DNA of 64,000 nt from Sphingobacterium humi (GTDB lineage: Bacteria > Bacteroidota > Bacteroidia > Sphingobacteriales > Sphingobacteriaceae): NCBI RefSeq assembly GCF_009768885.1, contig NZ_WSQA01000018.1, positions 1-64,000 of the forward strand, in the 5' to 3' direction. The notes under the pieces were generated by a model. It worked only from the letters and a program-made list of their open reading frames with translations, ran no database searches and had not been told where the DNA came from. A program made the translations under genes and the position numbers. Shown one piece after another: positions 24,149 to 33,646 of the stretch (position 1 is the stretch's first letter; every line of letters starts with the position of its first letter).

Positions 24149-24957
24149 TGTTTCACCGTCAGGCCATTGTTAATAAGTTGTTTAAGCGCATCGATTCCAA
24201 TTTTCAAATGCTGCTCCACATAAGATTTGGTAACCGATACATCCGATATTTCTGTTTTCACGCCTTCCGGAATCATCGGCTGATCCGATACCAATAATAA
24301 GGCGCCGGTTGGGATTTTATTGGCAAAGCCTACGCTGAAGATGGTGGCAGTTTCCATATCAACGGCCATGGCACGAATGCTCTTCAGGTATTTCTTGAAG
24401 TCCTTATCATGCTCCCATACGCGTCGGTTGGTGGTATACACCGTACCGGTCCAGTAATCTCTGGAATGATCACGGATGGTGGTCGAGATGGCTTTCTGCA
24501 AGGCAAAGGCCGGTAAGGATGGTACTTCGCTTGGGAAGTAATCGTTGGAAGTCCCTTCACCGCGAATCGCTGCAATGGGAAGGATCAATTCGCCAACACC
24601 GATTTTCTTTTTCAAGCCTCCAGTTTTTCCCAAGAACATCACGGCTTTTGGGCCAATGGCCGATAGTAAATCCATAATGGTGGCTGCCATCGGGCTTCCC
24701 ATCCCAAAGTTAATGATGGTGATGCCTTCGGCTGTACAGCTTTGCATGGGCTTGTCCTCGCCAAGAATCGGCGCATCGCCATGCATCTGCGAAAACAGCT
24801 TTACATAGTTCGAGAAGTTCGTCAGGAGGATGTATTCGCCAAATTCAACTAATGGTCGGCCAGTATAGCGCGGCAACCAATTATTCACAATCTCTTCTTT
24901 GGTTTTCAAGCCTGCTTTTACAGGCGAGTTTACTTCTTCAACTTTCTTTTTCGACAT
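24136..24957 (-). CDS. amn: AMP nucleosidase
   Basis: A 273-residue purine-nucleoside-phosphorylase-fold enzyme. It matches the short AMP nucleosidase of Bacteroidota, which splits AMP into adenine and ribose 5-phosphate. The visible markers are NNWLPRYTG near residue 26, INFGMGSPMAATIMDLL, FLGKTGGLKKKIGVGELI, MAVDMETATIFSVGFAN (the ribose-binding Met-Glu motif) and LLVSDQP. The first ~25 residues are charged and poorly conserved. The ATG at 24955-24957 is preceded by AAGGAG, one of the few Shine-Dalgarno-like sequences in the window. Confidence 0.9.
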   Translation of the reverse strand: MSKKKVEEVNSPVKAGLKTKEEIVNNWLPRYTGRPLVEFGEYILLTNFSNYVKLFSQMHGDAPILGEDKPMQSCTAEGITIINFGMGSPMAATIMDLLSAIGPKAVMFLGKTGGLKKKIGVGELILPIAAIRGEGTSNDYFPSEVPSLPAFALQKAISTTIRDHSRDYWTGTVYTTNRRVWEHDKDFKKYLKSIRAMAVDMETATIFSVGFANKIPTGALLLVSDQPMIPEGVKTEISDVSVTKSYVEQHLKIGIDALKQLINNGLTVKHLKF

Positions 24958-24984
24958 AAATTCTCCTTTCTTAAAAATGTATAG

Positions 24985-25015
24985 ATATAAAAAACCCTCG
25001 CGGCAAGGCGAGGGT
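24985..25015 (-). terminator. Intrinsic terminator after clpX
   Basis: On the minus strand ACCCTCGC, loop CTTGCC, GCGAGGGT, then a T run. It separates clpX from amn. Confidence 0.8.
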
Positions 25016-25022
25016 CAATAGC

Positions 25023-26273
25023 TTAGGCAACTTGGAGCTTCTTAAAGTCGGTCTTTGCGAATTTGTTCTTCGCATAGTCCAACGTAATCTGCAGATCCTT
25101 GTCGTTGCTTTGCTCTTTGCTGCTTGGTATCTCGAACATGGCGTCCAGCATGATCGCCTCGCAGATACTTCGCAAGCCACGAGCACCTAATTTAAATTCC
25201 CAAGCCTTGTCTACAATAAACTCATAGACGGCTTTGTCAAACTTCAGGTTTACACCTTCATATTCAAATAACTTTTTATATTGCTTCACCAAGGCGTTCT
25301 TAGGCTCGGTCAATATACTTAATAAGGTCTCTTTATCCAATGGGTTCAAATGCGTCAGCACAGGTAAACGACCGATCAATTCCGGAATCAATCCGAAGTT
25401 TTTCAAATCCTGCGGCGTAATATACTTATACAGGTTGTTTAAATCGATCTCTTGTTCCTCATCCGACATTTTGTAGCCCACAGTCTGTGTCCGCAAGCGG
25501 TTGGCGATTTTCTTCTGGATACCATCGAATGCACCACCACAGATAAATAAGATGTTGCTGGTGTTCACCGAGATCATCTTCTGATCCGGGTGCTTCCGGC
25601 CACCTTGCGGCGGAACATTGACGTTCGTTCCTTCTAAAATCTTCAATAAGGCCTGCTGCACCCCTTCGCCAGAAACATCTCTGGTAATGGATGGGTTATC
25701 GCTTTTGCGGGCAATCTTATCAATCTCATCGATGTAGATAATGCCACGCTCGGCTGCGGCAACATCATAGTCTGCAGCTTGCAATAAGCGGGTTAAAATA
25801 CTCTCCACATCTTCCCCCACATAACCTGCTTCTGTCAACACCGTTGCATCTACAATACAAAAAGGAACATTTAAAATCTTGGCAACCGTTTTTGCCAATA
25901 AGGTTTTACCGGTTCCCGTTTCGCCAACAATAATTAAGTTCGATTTCTCAATCTCCGTTTCATCATTGTCAACGCGTTGGTTTAAACGCTTGTAGTGATT
26001 GTAAACCGCCACAGAAATTACTTTCTTAGCGTCATCCTGACCGATAACATATTGGTCTAAATGTTCTTTGATCTCTTTCGGGCGAATTAATTTCAAGGCT
26101 GTTTGCAGCGATTTATTCTTGCGTTGCTTCAGCTCCTCGGCCAAGATCTCTCCAGCTTGTTGAACACATCTGTCGCAGATATGGGCACCATCGCCTGCAA
26201 TAAGCATTTGGGCTTCATTCTTACTGATGCCACAAAAAGAGCAATGGATGTCTCTACTGTTCGATTTACTCAT
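25023..26273 (-). CDS. clpX: ATP-dependent Clp protease ATP-binding subunit ClpX
   Basis: ClpX is the AAA+ unfoldase that feeds ClpP. It has 416 residues. The N-terminal zinc finger carries four cysteines (CSFCG and CDRC). Walker A is GETGTGKT, Walker B IIYIDEIDK, and the pore loop lies in EAGYVGEDVES. The IGF-like loop that docks ClpP and sensor 2 (LGARGLRSI) are in place. It is downstream of clpP with a 5-bp gap, a co-transcribed pair. Trigger factor, often the first gene of this operon, is not here. Confidence 0.98.
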   Translation of the reverse strand: MSKSNSRDIHCSFCGISKNEAQMLIAGDGAHICDRCVQQAGEILAEELKQRKNKSLQTALKLIRPKEIKEHLDQYVIGQDDAKKVISVAVYNHYKRLNQRVDNDETEIEKSNLIIVGETGTGKTLLAKTVAKILNVPFCIVDATVLTEAGYVGEDVESILTRLLQAADYDVAAAERGIIYIDEIDKIARKSDNPSITRDVSGEGVQQALLKILEGTNVNVPPQGGRKHPDQKMISVNTSNILFICGGAFDGIQKKIANRLRTQTVGYKMSDEEQEIDLNNLYKYITPQDLKNFGLIPELIGRLPVLTHLNPLDKETLLSILTEPKNALVKQYKKLFEYEGVNLKFDKAVYEFIVDKAWEFKLGARGLRSICEAIMLDAMFEIPSSKEQSNDKDLQITLDYAKNKFAKTDFKKLQVA

Positions 26274-26278
26274 TTTCT

Positions 26279-26977
26279 TTATTTATTTTCCTTCTTGGGA
26301 AGCAATACCTCATCAATCATACCAAATTCTTTGGCTTCTAAGGCACGCATCCAGTAATCACGATCCGATGATTTTTCTACCCATTCGTAAGATTGGCCAG
26401 AGTGCTCAGCAATAATCGTGTATAATTCTTCTTTCAATTTCAACATTTCACGTAGGTTGATCTCCATGTCAGAAGCCACCCCTTGTGCACCGCCTGAAGG
26501 CTGGTGAATCATGACGCGGGAGTGTCTCAAGGCTGCACGCTTTCCTTTAGCGCCGGCAACCAATAATACAGCACCCATGGAAGCAGCGATACCTGTACAA
26601 ATGGTCGCTACATCGGGTGAAATGTACTGCATGGTATCATAAATACCTAAACCGGCATATACACTACCACCTGGTGAGTTAATGTAGATTTGAATATCGC
26701 GTTGGGCATCGGTAGACTGTAAGAACAGCAACTGAGCTTGTACGATATTGGCAACCTGGTCATTGATGGCATCTCCTAAAAAGATAATGCGGTCCATCAT
26801 CAAACGAGAAAAAACGTCCATTTGTGCTACATTTAACTGACGCTCCTCAATAATATAAGGGGTTAGGTTGGCAGGTACTTGTTGTTGTAGGCGAGAAATA
26901 TAACCGTCTACATGTTGGCTACCGATTCTATGGTGCTTAATTGCGTACTTTCTAAATTCGTCTTTATTGATATCCAT
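26279..26977 (-). CDS. clpP: ATP-dependent Clp protease proteolytic subunit ClpP
   Basis: ClpP is the serine protease barrel that degrades proteins unfolded by ClpX or ClpC. It has 232 residues, including an N-terminal extension of about 30 residues common in Bacteroidota. The catalytic Ser lies in GIAASMGAVLL, the His in MIHQPSGGAQG and the Asp follows in the last third (SDRDYWM region). INSPGGSVYAGLGIYD is the signature segment. It is the first gene of the clpP-clpX pair; clpC, another partner, is at the end of this window. Confidence 0.97.
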   Translation of the reverse strand: MDINKDEFRKYAIKHHRIGSQHVDGYISRLQQQVPANLTPYIIEERQLNVAQMDVFSRLMMDRIIFLGDAINDQVANIVQAQLLFLQSTDAQRDIQIYINSPGGSVYAGLGIYDTMQYISPDVATICTGIAASMGAVLLVAGAKGKRAALRHSRVMIHQPSGGAQGVASDMEINLREMLKLKEELYTIIAEHSGQSYEWVEKSSDRDYWMRALEAKEFGMIDEVLLPKKENK

Positions 26978-27035
26978 GTTGTATTTCCTCTAATTTGACT
27001 TACTAATATAATACTAATTTTAAAATCTCCGATAG

Positions 27036-27491
27036 CTAGCGTTGGAATGTTGGTAAATCCTCCAAAAACTGATAACTACCGCTATCGAAATCTATCTTAC
27101 AATAATGGTGCTCAATTCCATTACTGACTAAAAGTAGCGGAATTTTGTAAATACTGTTGTAATTGGCAATCTGATGGAAGGTTTTTTCGGTAATTTTGAC
27201 AGTCGGTGCTTTAAATTCTGCCAAAAGAATACGCTCGCCATCGGTGTTATAAATTAATAAATCGCTACGTTTTTGCAGGGAATTGAGAATTAAGCCGCCC
27301 TCGATTTTCATTAATGCTAAGGGGTATTTTTTCTCCTGATGTAAATACTGAACCCAATGTTGCCGAACCCACTCCTCCGGAGTAAGTAACAAATTCTTCT
27401 TCCGCAAGACATCAAAAATAAAATACTGGTCTTGTTTTTTACTGATCTTCGCCGGATAGGGAGGTAAGTTTAATGGGACTGGCCTAAACAT
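27036..27491 (-). CDS. Orphan HSDR_N-type nuclease-domain protein
   Basis: A 151-residue protein that matches the N-terminal nuclease-like domain of type I restriction HsdR subunits (HSDR_N_2). Motif remnants are DLLIYNTDGERILLAEFKAP, which fits the PD-(D/E)xK core (Asp...Glu-x-Lys), preceded by LTPEEWVRQHWVQYL. No helicase, methylase or specificity subunit is near, so it is not a restriction system. Stand-alone copies beside holA are common in Bacteroidota; the function is unknown. The start is ATG at 27491, and the -7 box ends only 3 nt before it, so the mRNA is probably leaderless. Confidence 0.85.
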   Translation of the reverse strand: MFRPVPLNLPPYPAKISKKQDQYFIFDVLRKKNLLLTPEEWVRQHWVQYLHQEKKYPLALMKIEGGLILNSLQKRSDLLIYNTDGERILLAEFKAPTVKITEKTFHQIANYNSIYKIPLLLVSNGIEHHYCKIDFDSGSYQFLEDLPTFQR

Positions 27492-27494
27492 TTA

Positions 27495-27525
27495 CAAAAA
27501 TACGAAAAATTATCCCCATTGGCAA
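27495..27525 (-). promoter_or_regulatory. Promoter giving a leaderless HSDR_N transcript
   Basis: On the minus strand TTG (27523-27525), 20 bp, TATTTTTG (27495-27502), the full consensus. With the start site about 4 nt after the box, transcription would begin at the A of the ATG. Confidence 0.65.
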
Positions 27526-27609
27526 CGCGCCAACCGCAATTGGAATCGCTAAAATATATCCCCCGGCGCAGCAAGCGTTTCCTGCGTATTTTTTGTATTT
27601 TCGTAGGGC

Positions 27610-28617
27610 ATGAATACCTCTTCTATTTTAGCAGATATTAAAAAGAAAAAGCTCAGTCCTGTATACCTCTTACATGGGGAAGAGCCTTATTTTATCGATC
27701 TGATCGCCAATGCGATTGAAAGCCAGGTCTTGGAAGAAGCCCAAAAAGGCTTCGACCAATCTATTGTCTATGGCAAAGAAACCGATTTTTCCACCCTCAT
27801 CAGCATGGCCAAGCGCTATCCGATGCTAAGTGATCATCAGGTGATTATCGTCAAAGAGGCACAGAACCTAAAATGGAAAGACGATGAACTTTTGTTAAAA
27901 TACCTGGAACAGCCAACACCATCTACCGTGCTTGTCTTCGCCCATAAATATGGCAAATTTGATAAACGGAAGAAATCCTATAAAGCCATGGATAAGGTAG
28001 GCATCGTTTTAGAATCCAGTAAATTATACGAAGATAAGGTGGCCGGCTGGATCAATGAGCAGCTTTCGGCGGCAGGTAGAAAGATCCACCCGCAAGCCGC
28101 AGCCATGATGGCGGATTACTTAGGAACCGACCTTTCTAAAGTGGCCAATGAAATTGAAAAGCTGCTGCTTAATGTGGCGGCCAGCCAGGAAATAGGCCCC
28201 GCAGAAATAGAACGTAACATCGGGATCTCCAAAGATTTTAACGTCTTCGAATTAAATACGGCCCTGTCAAAACGAAATGCCGTCAAAGCCTTTCAAATCG
28301 TCAATTACTTCGCCGCGAATCCCAAGTCGAACCCTATTCCCGTGGTCATCGGTTCTTTAGGTACCTACTTCACCAAAATACTCAAGTATCATTACCTGCC
28401 CGATAAGGCCTCTGCGGTGGCAGCAAAAGCATTAGGGGTACATCCTTTCTTTGTGAAAGAATATGAATTTGCAGCCCGGAACTTCAACCGCCGCAAAACC
28501 TTCGAAATCATTCACCTGATCAAGGAATATGATTTAAAATCCAAAGGGATGAATGTTGGCCAGCTCACCAGCGCGGGCGATTTAATGAGCGAGCTCATCT
28601 ATAAAATTCTAAACTAA
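27610..28617 (+). CDS. holA: DNA polymerase III subunit delta
   Basis: HolA is the delta subunit of the clamp loader, which opens the sliding clamp. The 335-residue protein has the family N-terminus ILADIKKKKLSPVYLLHGEEPYFID, a degenerate AAA+ core, LGTDLSKVANEIEKLLL, and the C-terminal collar domain (ALSKRNAVKAFQIVNYF). Divergent from the HSDR_N gene. TATTTTCG at 27596-27603 is a near-match -7 box only 6 nt upstream of the ATG. A beta-barrel gene follows after 6 bp. Confidence 0.95.
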   Translation: MNTSSILADIKKKKLSPVYLLHGEEPYFIDLIANAIESQVLEEAQKGFDQSIVYGKETDFSTLISMAKRYPMLSDHQVIIVKEAQNLKWKDDELLLKYLEQPTPSTVLVFAHKYGKFDKRKKSYKAMDKVGIVLESSKLYEDKVAGWINEQLSAAGRKIHPQAAAMMADYLGTDLSKVANEIEKLLLNVAASQEIGPAEIERNIGISKDFNVFELNTALSKRNAVKAFQIVNYFAANPKSNPIPVVIGSLGTYFTKILKYHYLPDKASAVAAKALGVHPFFVKEYEFAARNFNRRKTFEIIHLIKEYDLKSKGMNVGQLTSAGDLMSELIYKILN

Positions 28618-28623
28618 GCACAC

Positions 28624-29193
28624 ATGTTCAAACGATTTTTACCGCTCTTGTTGCTTCCATTTTGTTATACGCCTTCGGCACAAGCGCAACAGTCCTATTA
28701 CACCCTGCTTCAAGGTGGTGGGCAATTAGGCGTCCTTAACCCCGGCAATGACGGCACCTTCAATGGCTATACCCTACATTTTATTTTTGGACGTAATTTT
28801 GATGAGAAGGCTTTCCTAGGCTTCGGACTTGGCAATGAAACCCTACGTGGCGACTATAGTAAGGCAGCAAGCGCCGAGGCGGAAGCAAGAACCTATGGCT
28901 ATGATCGAAACTTGTTCCCTATATTTATCGATGCCCGATTGCCTTTTGCTGATTTCGGCGCCGCATCCCGCATCGGGGCACTGGCCAACGCCGGTTATTC
29001 GGTGAAGCTAGGGGCCGTTTATGATAAAGGGCCTTTGGCTAAAATAGGCTTCTTCTATTTACATGATAATATGAAACGCAGTAACTTCACCGTCTCTGCA
29101 AGTTATGCCTATCAGCAGCTCAATTATGGTGCCTTTCACGAACGCATGAATCACCAGAGTATTCAGCTTGCGGTCGGTTTAATGTTAAAATAA
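28624..29193 (+). CDS. Small outer-membrane beta-barrel protein
   Basis: A 189-residue exported protein: signal peptide to about residue 21 (SAQAQ), then alternating hydrophobic strands (YTLHFIFGRNF, AFLGFGLGNETL, SVKLGAVYDK, AKIGFFYLHDN) and a C-terminal strand IQLAVGLMLK of the outer-membrane type. No known function. It is co-transcribed with holA (6-bp gap), though a functional link is unlikely. Confidence 0.75.
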   Translation: MFKRFLPLLLLPFCYTPSAQAQQSYYTLLQGGGQLGVLNPGNDGTFNGYTLHFIFGRNFDEKAFLGFGLGNETLRGDYSKAASAEAEARTYGYDRNLFPIFIDARLPFADFGAASRIGALANAGYSVKLGAVYDKGPLAKIGFFYLHDNMKRSNFTVSASYAYQQLNYGAFHERMNHQSIQLAVGLMLK

Positions 29194-29207
29194 AAAACCC
29201 ACATCAT

Positions 29208-29241
29208 AAGAAAAGGCTATCCCATCGGATAGCCTTTTCTT
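29208..29241. terminator. Bidirectional terminator between holA operon and RND operon
   Basis: A perfect 15-bp stem AAGAAAAGGCTATCC / GGATAGCCTTTTCTT around CATC. Confidence 0.88.
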
Positions 29242-29261
29242 GTTATATAAACCTAAATCCC

Positions 29262-32200
29262 TTAATGGGCACTTAGGTTTTTCTTTTTCTCTTCGTCGAA
29301 ATTTGCTTCCAACTCCGCTAGTTTTTTCTTTCCGTAGGCCAATCGGGTAATCACCACGAATAGCACCGGAACGATAAAGATTGCTAAGAAGGTTGCTGCG
29401 GTCATCCCGCCGAATACCGTCCAACCGATGGTTTGACGGGAGATAGCACCCGCACCGGTGGAAAGCATCAATGGAATAATACCTAAGATAAAGGCTAGGG
29501 ATGTCATGATAATCGGACGCAGACGCAGTTTAACTGCATCGATGGTCGCATCCAAAAGGTTCATCCCGATATCCACCCGTTCTTTGGCAAATTCCACAAT
29601 CAAAATCGCATTCTTCGCCGCCAAACCAATAATAGTTACCAAACCAATCTGCGCATAGATGTTATTATCCAAGGCCGGGATTAAGGTTAAGGCCAAGATC
29701 GCCCCGAATACCCCTAATGGTACTGATAATAGAATTGAGAATGGAACCGACCAGCTTTCATATAAGGAAGCGAGGAGTAAGAACACGAACAAGATACAGA
29801 GCGCAAAGATCTGAATGGTTTTACTGCCCGATTGTTTTTCTTGTAAAGATAGACCGGAGAACTCGTACGAGTAGCCATCAGTCAGGGTCTGCGCAGCCAC
29901 TTCTTCCAATGCCGCAATGGCATCACCCGAAGAATAACCTGGCGCCGCTTCACCTGAAATCTGAATCGCACGGAAGATGTTAAAGTGGTTGATAATCGAT
30001 GGGTTGGTAATCAAATCGTATTTAATCAAATTACTAACCGGCACCGGTTGTCCTTTCACATTCTTCACATAGAGTTTGTTCAAGTCTTCAATATGCATCC
30101 GGTAGGAGGTATCTGCCTGGGTCACCACACGGAAGTTACGGCCGTATTTGGTAAAGTCGTTCACATAGCTGGAACCCATATAGGCTGAAATCGTACTGTA
30201 GATATTATTCAAAGGTACCCCCATGCGTTTAGCCATTTCACGGTCTACATTTAATTTGTAGTTCGGTGAATTACTGTTGAATAGGGTATAGGCCATGCCG
30301 ATTTCCGGACGCTGATTGGCCGCCATCAAGAACTTGCCGATCATGCCTTCAAACTGCTTGATATCTACCGTTTGGTTATCCTGGATTTCCATGGTGAAAC
30401 CACCCGATGATCCTAAACCTGGAATTGGTGGCGGTGTTGCCGCAATAACGTTCGCTTTGGTATAGCCTCGGTATTTACCCATAATGGCACCTGTAATATC
30501 GCTTGCTGTTTTCGAGCGCTGATCCCAAGGATATAGGGAAACAAAGAGTGAAGCCCCGTTAGGTTTTGCTGAACGGTTCAATAAGTTCATCCCGTTAATG
30601 GCCGTCACATATTGAATTTCTGGGAAAGTCTTGCGTAAGTCTTCCGACAGTTCCATCAGCACTTCTTCCGTACGCGCACTGGAAGCACCTTCCGGTAAGT
30701 TTACACCCATAAAGAAGATACCCGCATCCTCGGTCGGAATAAACCCGGTTTTCTTGCTGTTAAACATCAAACCAGTTCCTACGAAAATACAAACCAAGAT
30801 AATCAGGGCCAATGGCGCCGCTTTAATCGCTTTTTTAACCCCGTTAGAATACCGGTAGGTCACCTTATCGAACCATACGTTAAAGAAGTAGAAAAATTTA
30901 TTTAAGCCTCTGGAGTTTTTATGAATTTCCGAAGGTTTCAACATCAAAGAACAAAGGGCTGGCGTTAAGGAAAGGGCAATAAAAGCCGATAGCATAACGG
31001 ATACCGCAATGGTAATCGCAAATTGCTGATACAATTGCCCCACCATACCTGGAATAAAGCCTACCGGAACGAATACCGCCGCCAAGATTAAGGCAATCGC
31101 AATAACCGGCGCCGTAATATCTTTCATGGCCAGGCGTGTTGCTTCCTTGGCATCCATCTTATAATGGTCGATGTAATGCTGCACGGCCTCCACCACCACA
31201 ATGGCATCATCCACCACAATACCGATGGCCAGCACGAAGGCCAGCATCGTTAAGTTATTGATCGAGAAACCAAAGAGGGTAAAGAAAATGAACGTACCGA
31301 CAATGGAAACCGGAATCGCTAATAAAGGAATCAAGGTTGCTCTCCAGCTCTGTAAGAAGAAGAACACCACCAAAGTTACCAAAATTAGAGCCTCTATAAG
31401 CGTATGGATTACCGAAGAAATGGAAGCATTCACCACCGATACGGTTTCGTAAGCAACCACATAATCTACCCCTTTAGGGAAAGATTTCTTCAATTGTTCC
31501 AAGGCAGCATAGATACCTTCGGCTGTTTCCACCGCATTTCCACCTGGAGTCTGCGATATCATCATCCCTGAAGTTACCTGTCCGTTTACTTTGGTAGTAA
31601 TACCGTAGTTGAATTGTCCCAACTCTACGCGGGCCACATCTTTTAACAATAAGATGGAACCATCGGTATTGGTTTTTACCACAATATTTTCAAAGTCTTC
31701 CACCTCTTCCAAGTCGGAGTCTAAGATAATCGGGTATTCAAATACCTGCGCATTTTCCTGCGGACGTGCACCTACGGAACCACCGGCCATACGGGAGTTC
31801 TGCTCGTTAATGGCTTGGCTCACATCGGCTGGCGTTAAGCCTACGTTGGTCAACTTATTGGCATCTAACCATACACGCATGGCGAAGGGCTGCCCGAAGG
31901 CCTGCACATCACCCACACCTTTCACACGCAATAAGGCGTCTTTCAGGTATAAGTTCACGTAGTTGGCCAAGAAGTTGGCATCCCGGGAACCGTCAGGTGA
32001 GGTCAGGGAAATCATCATTAAGATATCCGTGTTCACCTTCCTGGTGGTTACCCCTAAACGGCGTACCGCTTCCGGAAGCACAGGCTCCGCAATACTCACG
32101 CGGTTTTGCACATCCAGGGTGGCAATATCAATATCGGTACCTACTTCAAAGGTCACGGTAATCCGCGATCCCCCGTCGGAGGTACTGTTTGAACTCATAT

Positions 32201-32432
32201 AAATCATCCCCGGGGTACCGTTAATCTGACTCTCAATCGGGGTGGTTACTGTTTTTTCTACGGTTTGCGCATCGGCCCCGGTATAATTGGCCATTACCGA
32301 TACCGTAGGTGGCGCAATATTGGGGTACTGACTAATAGGTAAGGTCGTGATGGAAATCGCTCCAATGATCGTAATCAATATGGAGATGACCATCGCGGTT
32401 ACCGGTCGTTTTATAAATACTTCTGAAATCAT
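29262..32432 (-). CDS. RND efflux pump inner-membrane transporter (HAE1 family)
   Basis: A 1056-residue proton-driven multidrug transporter of the AcrB/MexB type. The first transmembrane helix starts the protein (MISEVFIKRPVTAMVISILI), and two large periplasmic loops sit between helices 1-2 and 7-8. The proton-relay Asp pair is in helix 4 (AIGIVVDDAIVVVEAV) and the Lys-containing helix 10 in LAAKNAILIVEFAKE. Substrates are not readable. It is the last gene of the tetR-tolC-mfp-rnd operon, after a 32-bp gap. Confidence 0.97.
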   Translation of the reverse strand: MISEVFIKRPVTAMVISILITIIGAISITTLPISQYPNIAPPTVSVMANYTGADAQTVEKTVTTPIESQINGTPGMIYMSSNSTSDGGSRITVTFEVGTDIDIATLDVQNRVSIAEPVLPEAVRRLGVTTRKVNTDILMMISLTSPDGSRDANFLANYVNLYLKDALLRVKGVGDVQAFGQPFAMRVWLDANKLTNVGLTPADVSQAINEQNSRMAGGSVGARPQENAQVFEYPIILDSDLEEVEDFENIVVKTNTDGSILLLKDVARVELGQFNYGITTKVNGQVTSGMMISQTPGGNAVETAEGIYAALEQLKKSFPKGVDYVVAYETVSVVNASISSVIHTLIEALILVTLVVFFFLQSWRATLIPLLAIPVSIVGTFIFFTLFGFSINNLTMLAFVLAIGIVVDDAIVVVEAVQHYIDHYKMDAKEATRLAMKDITAPVIAIALILAAVFVPVGFIPGMVGQLYQQFAITIAVSVMLSAFIALSLTPALCSLMLKPSEIHKNSRGLNKFFYFFNVWFDKVTYRYSNGVKKAIKAAPLALIILVCIFVGTGLMFNSKKTGFIPTEDAGIFFMGVNLPEGASSARTEEVLMELSEDLRKTFPEIQYVTAINGMNLLNRSAKPNGASLFVSLYPWDQRSKTASDITGAIMGKYRGYTKANVIAATPPPIPGLGSSGGFTMEIQDNQTVDIKQFEGMIGKFLMAANQRPEIGMAYTLFNSNSPNYKLNVDREMAKRMGVPLNNIYSTISAYMGSSYVNDFTKYGRNFRVVTQADTSYRMHIEDLNKLYVKNVKGQPVPVSNLIKYDLITNPSIINHFNIFRAIQISGEAAPGYSSGDAIAALEEVAAQTLTDGYSYEFSGLSLQEKQSGSKTIQIFALCILFVFLLLASLYESWSVPFSILLSVPLGVFGAILALTLIPALDNNIYAQIGLVTIIGLAAKNAILIVEFAKERVDIGMNLLDATIDAVKLRLRPIIMTSLAFILGIIPLMLSTGAGAISRQTIGWTVFGGMTAATFLAIFIVPVLFVVITRLAYGKKKLAELEANFDEEKKKNLSAH

Positions 32433-32464
32433 TAGCTATGGAATAAATGAGGATCTCGCAATTA

Positions 32465-33616
32465 TTATTTTTTCTGTGGATTATTTGCCGGATTAGCTGC
32501 GGCGTTATTTTCAACGATTTTGGCACCTTGTTTCAAGGCTGCAACGCCGTCTACAACAATACGCTCGCCTGCTTGTAGGCCTTGGGTTACCACTACTTTA
32601 TCACCCAATTTCTGACCCAGTTTCACCTGTTTCAAATCCACGGTACTGCTATCGTTCACGGTGTATACCGAGAAGGTTCCTAATTGTTCGAAAATCGCAC
32701 GGTAAGGAATCACCATTTCTTCGTGCGCGGTGGTGCTTTTCACGTTTAAGGTTAAGTTTAAGCCTGCACGTAAGGTGTTAGCCGGGTTATCAAAGGAGGC
32801 ACGCACCTTCAAGGTTCCTGTTTGTGGGTCTACAGCACGGTCCATGGTCGAAATACGGCCTAAGCTACCATAGGTGCTCCCATCTGGCAAGGTCAGGTTA
32901 ATTTCTGTGGATGATTTACCGGTTTGCAGGTTGCTGAATTCGCCGATTTCTTTTTCATTGATCTGGAATTCAACCGCAATAGGGTTGGTGGAAGATACCG
33001 TGTTCAATAGGGTAGAACCTGCGCTCACTAAGGCTCCTGTACGCACTTGTGAAATACCGATGTTTCCGGCAAACGGAGCAACAATAACGGCTCTGTTCAA
33101 GTTTGTTCTTGCCGTCGTTAAGGCTGCTTCTGCTGCTTGAACCTGTGCTTTCTGATTGTTTACATCGGTGAACGCATAATCTAAGGTTTGTTTCGCAATC
33201 GCGTCTTGATCGGCTAATTTCTGATAGCGTTGTAAGTCTTTCTCTACGCGGGCCAAATTCGCACGTGCAATTTCCAGATTTGCACGTGCTTGGTCTACTG
33301 CAGCAGAATAACGTACGCGATCGATCTCGTACAAGCGTTGACCTTTGCTCACATAGGCACCATCGGCAACATAAATATTGGTAATATATCCGGTTACTTC
33401 AGCACGGATTTCGGTTTCTTGCAAGGGAACAACATTGGCCGGATAGGCGCGGATGCCTGTCACCACTTCTTGCCCAACTTGGGCCGTGGTTACAGGAACG
33501 GCTGCGGCTTGCATATGTGCTGCTGCACCTTGCTTGCCAGCCTCTTTATTGCCGCATGACTGCAGCAACAATCCTGTTCCTAAAAGTAAAGCTGTAACTA
33601 AGTGATTCGTATTCAT
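32465..33616 (-). CDS. RND periplasmic adaptor (membrane fusion) lipoprotein
   Basis: A 383-residue adaptor that links the RND transporter to the TolC channel. The lipobox LLLQSC gives a lipid-anchored protein. A barrel-sandwich half (TEIRAEVTGYITNIYVADG), a helical hairpin (about residues 105-165), the second lipoyl half (VIVAPFAGNIGISQVRTGALVSAG), a beta-barrel and a membrane-proximal domain follow. It sits between the tolC and transporter genes. Confidence 0.96.
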   Translation of the reverse strand: MNTNHLVTALLLGTGLLLQSCGNKEAGKQGAAAHMQAAAVPVTTAQVGQEVVTGIRAYPANVVPLQETEIRAEVTGYITNIYVADGAYVSKGQRLYEIDRVRYSAAVDQARANLEIARANLARVEKDLQRYQKLADQDAIAKQTLDYAFTDVNNQKAQVQAAEAALTTARTNLNRAVIVAPFAGNIGISQVRTGALVSAGSTLLNTVSSTNPIAVEFQINEKEIGEFSNLQTGKSSTEINLTLPDGSTYGSLGRISTMDRAVDPQTGTLKVRASFDNPANTLRAGLNLTLNVKSTTAHEEMVIPYRAIFEQLGTFSVYTVNDSSTVDLKQVKLGQKLGDKVVVTQGLQAGERIVVDGVAALKQGAKIVENNAAANPANNPQKK

Positions 33617-33646
33617 TATGTCGTGGATTTCTATGTATGTGGTTGA

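Noticed and set aside
24136..26977. Trigger factor gene expected with clpP-clpX
   Set aside because: No such gene is found in the window on either side; the clpP upstream neighbour is the HSDR_N gene.
27036..27491. Type I restriction-modification system
   Set aside because: Only the HSDR_N domain is present; no helicase, methylase or specificity gene nearby.
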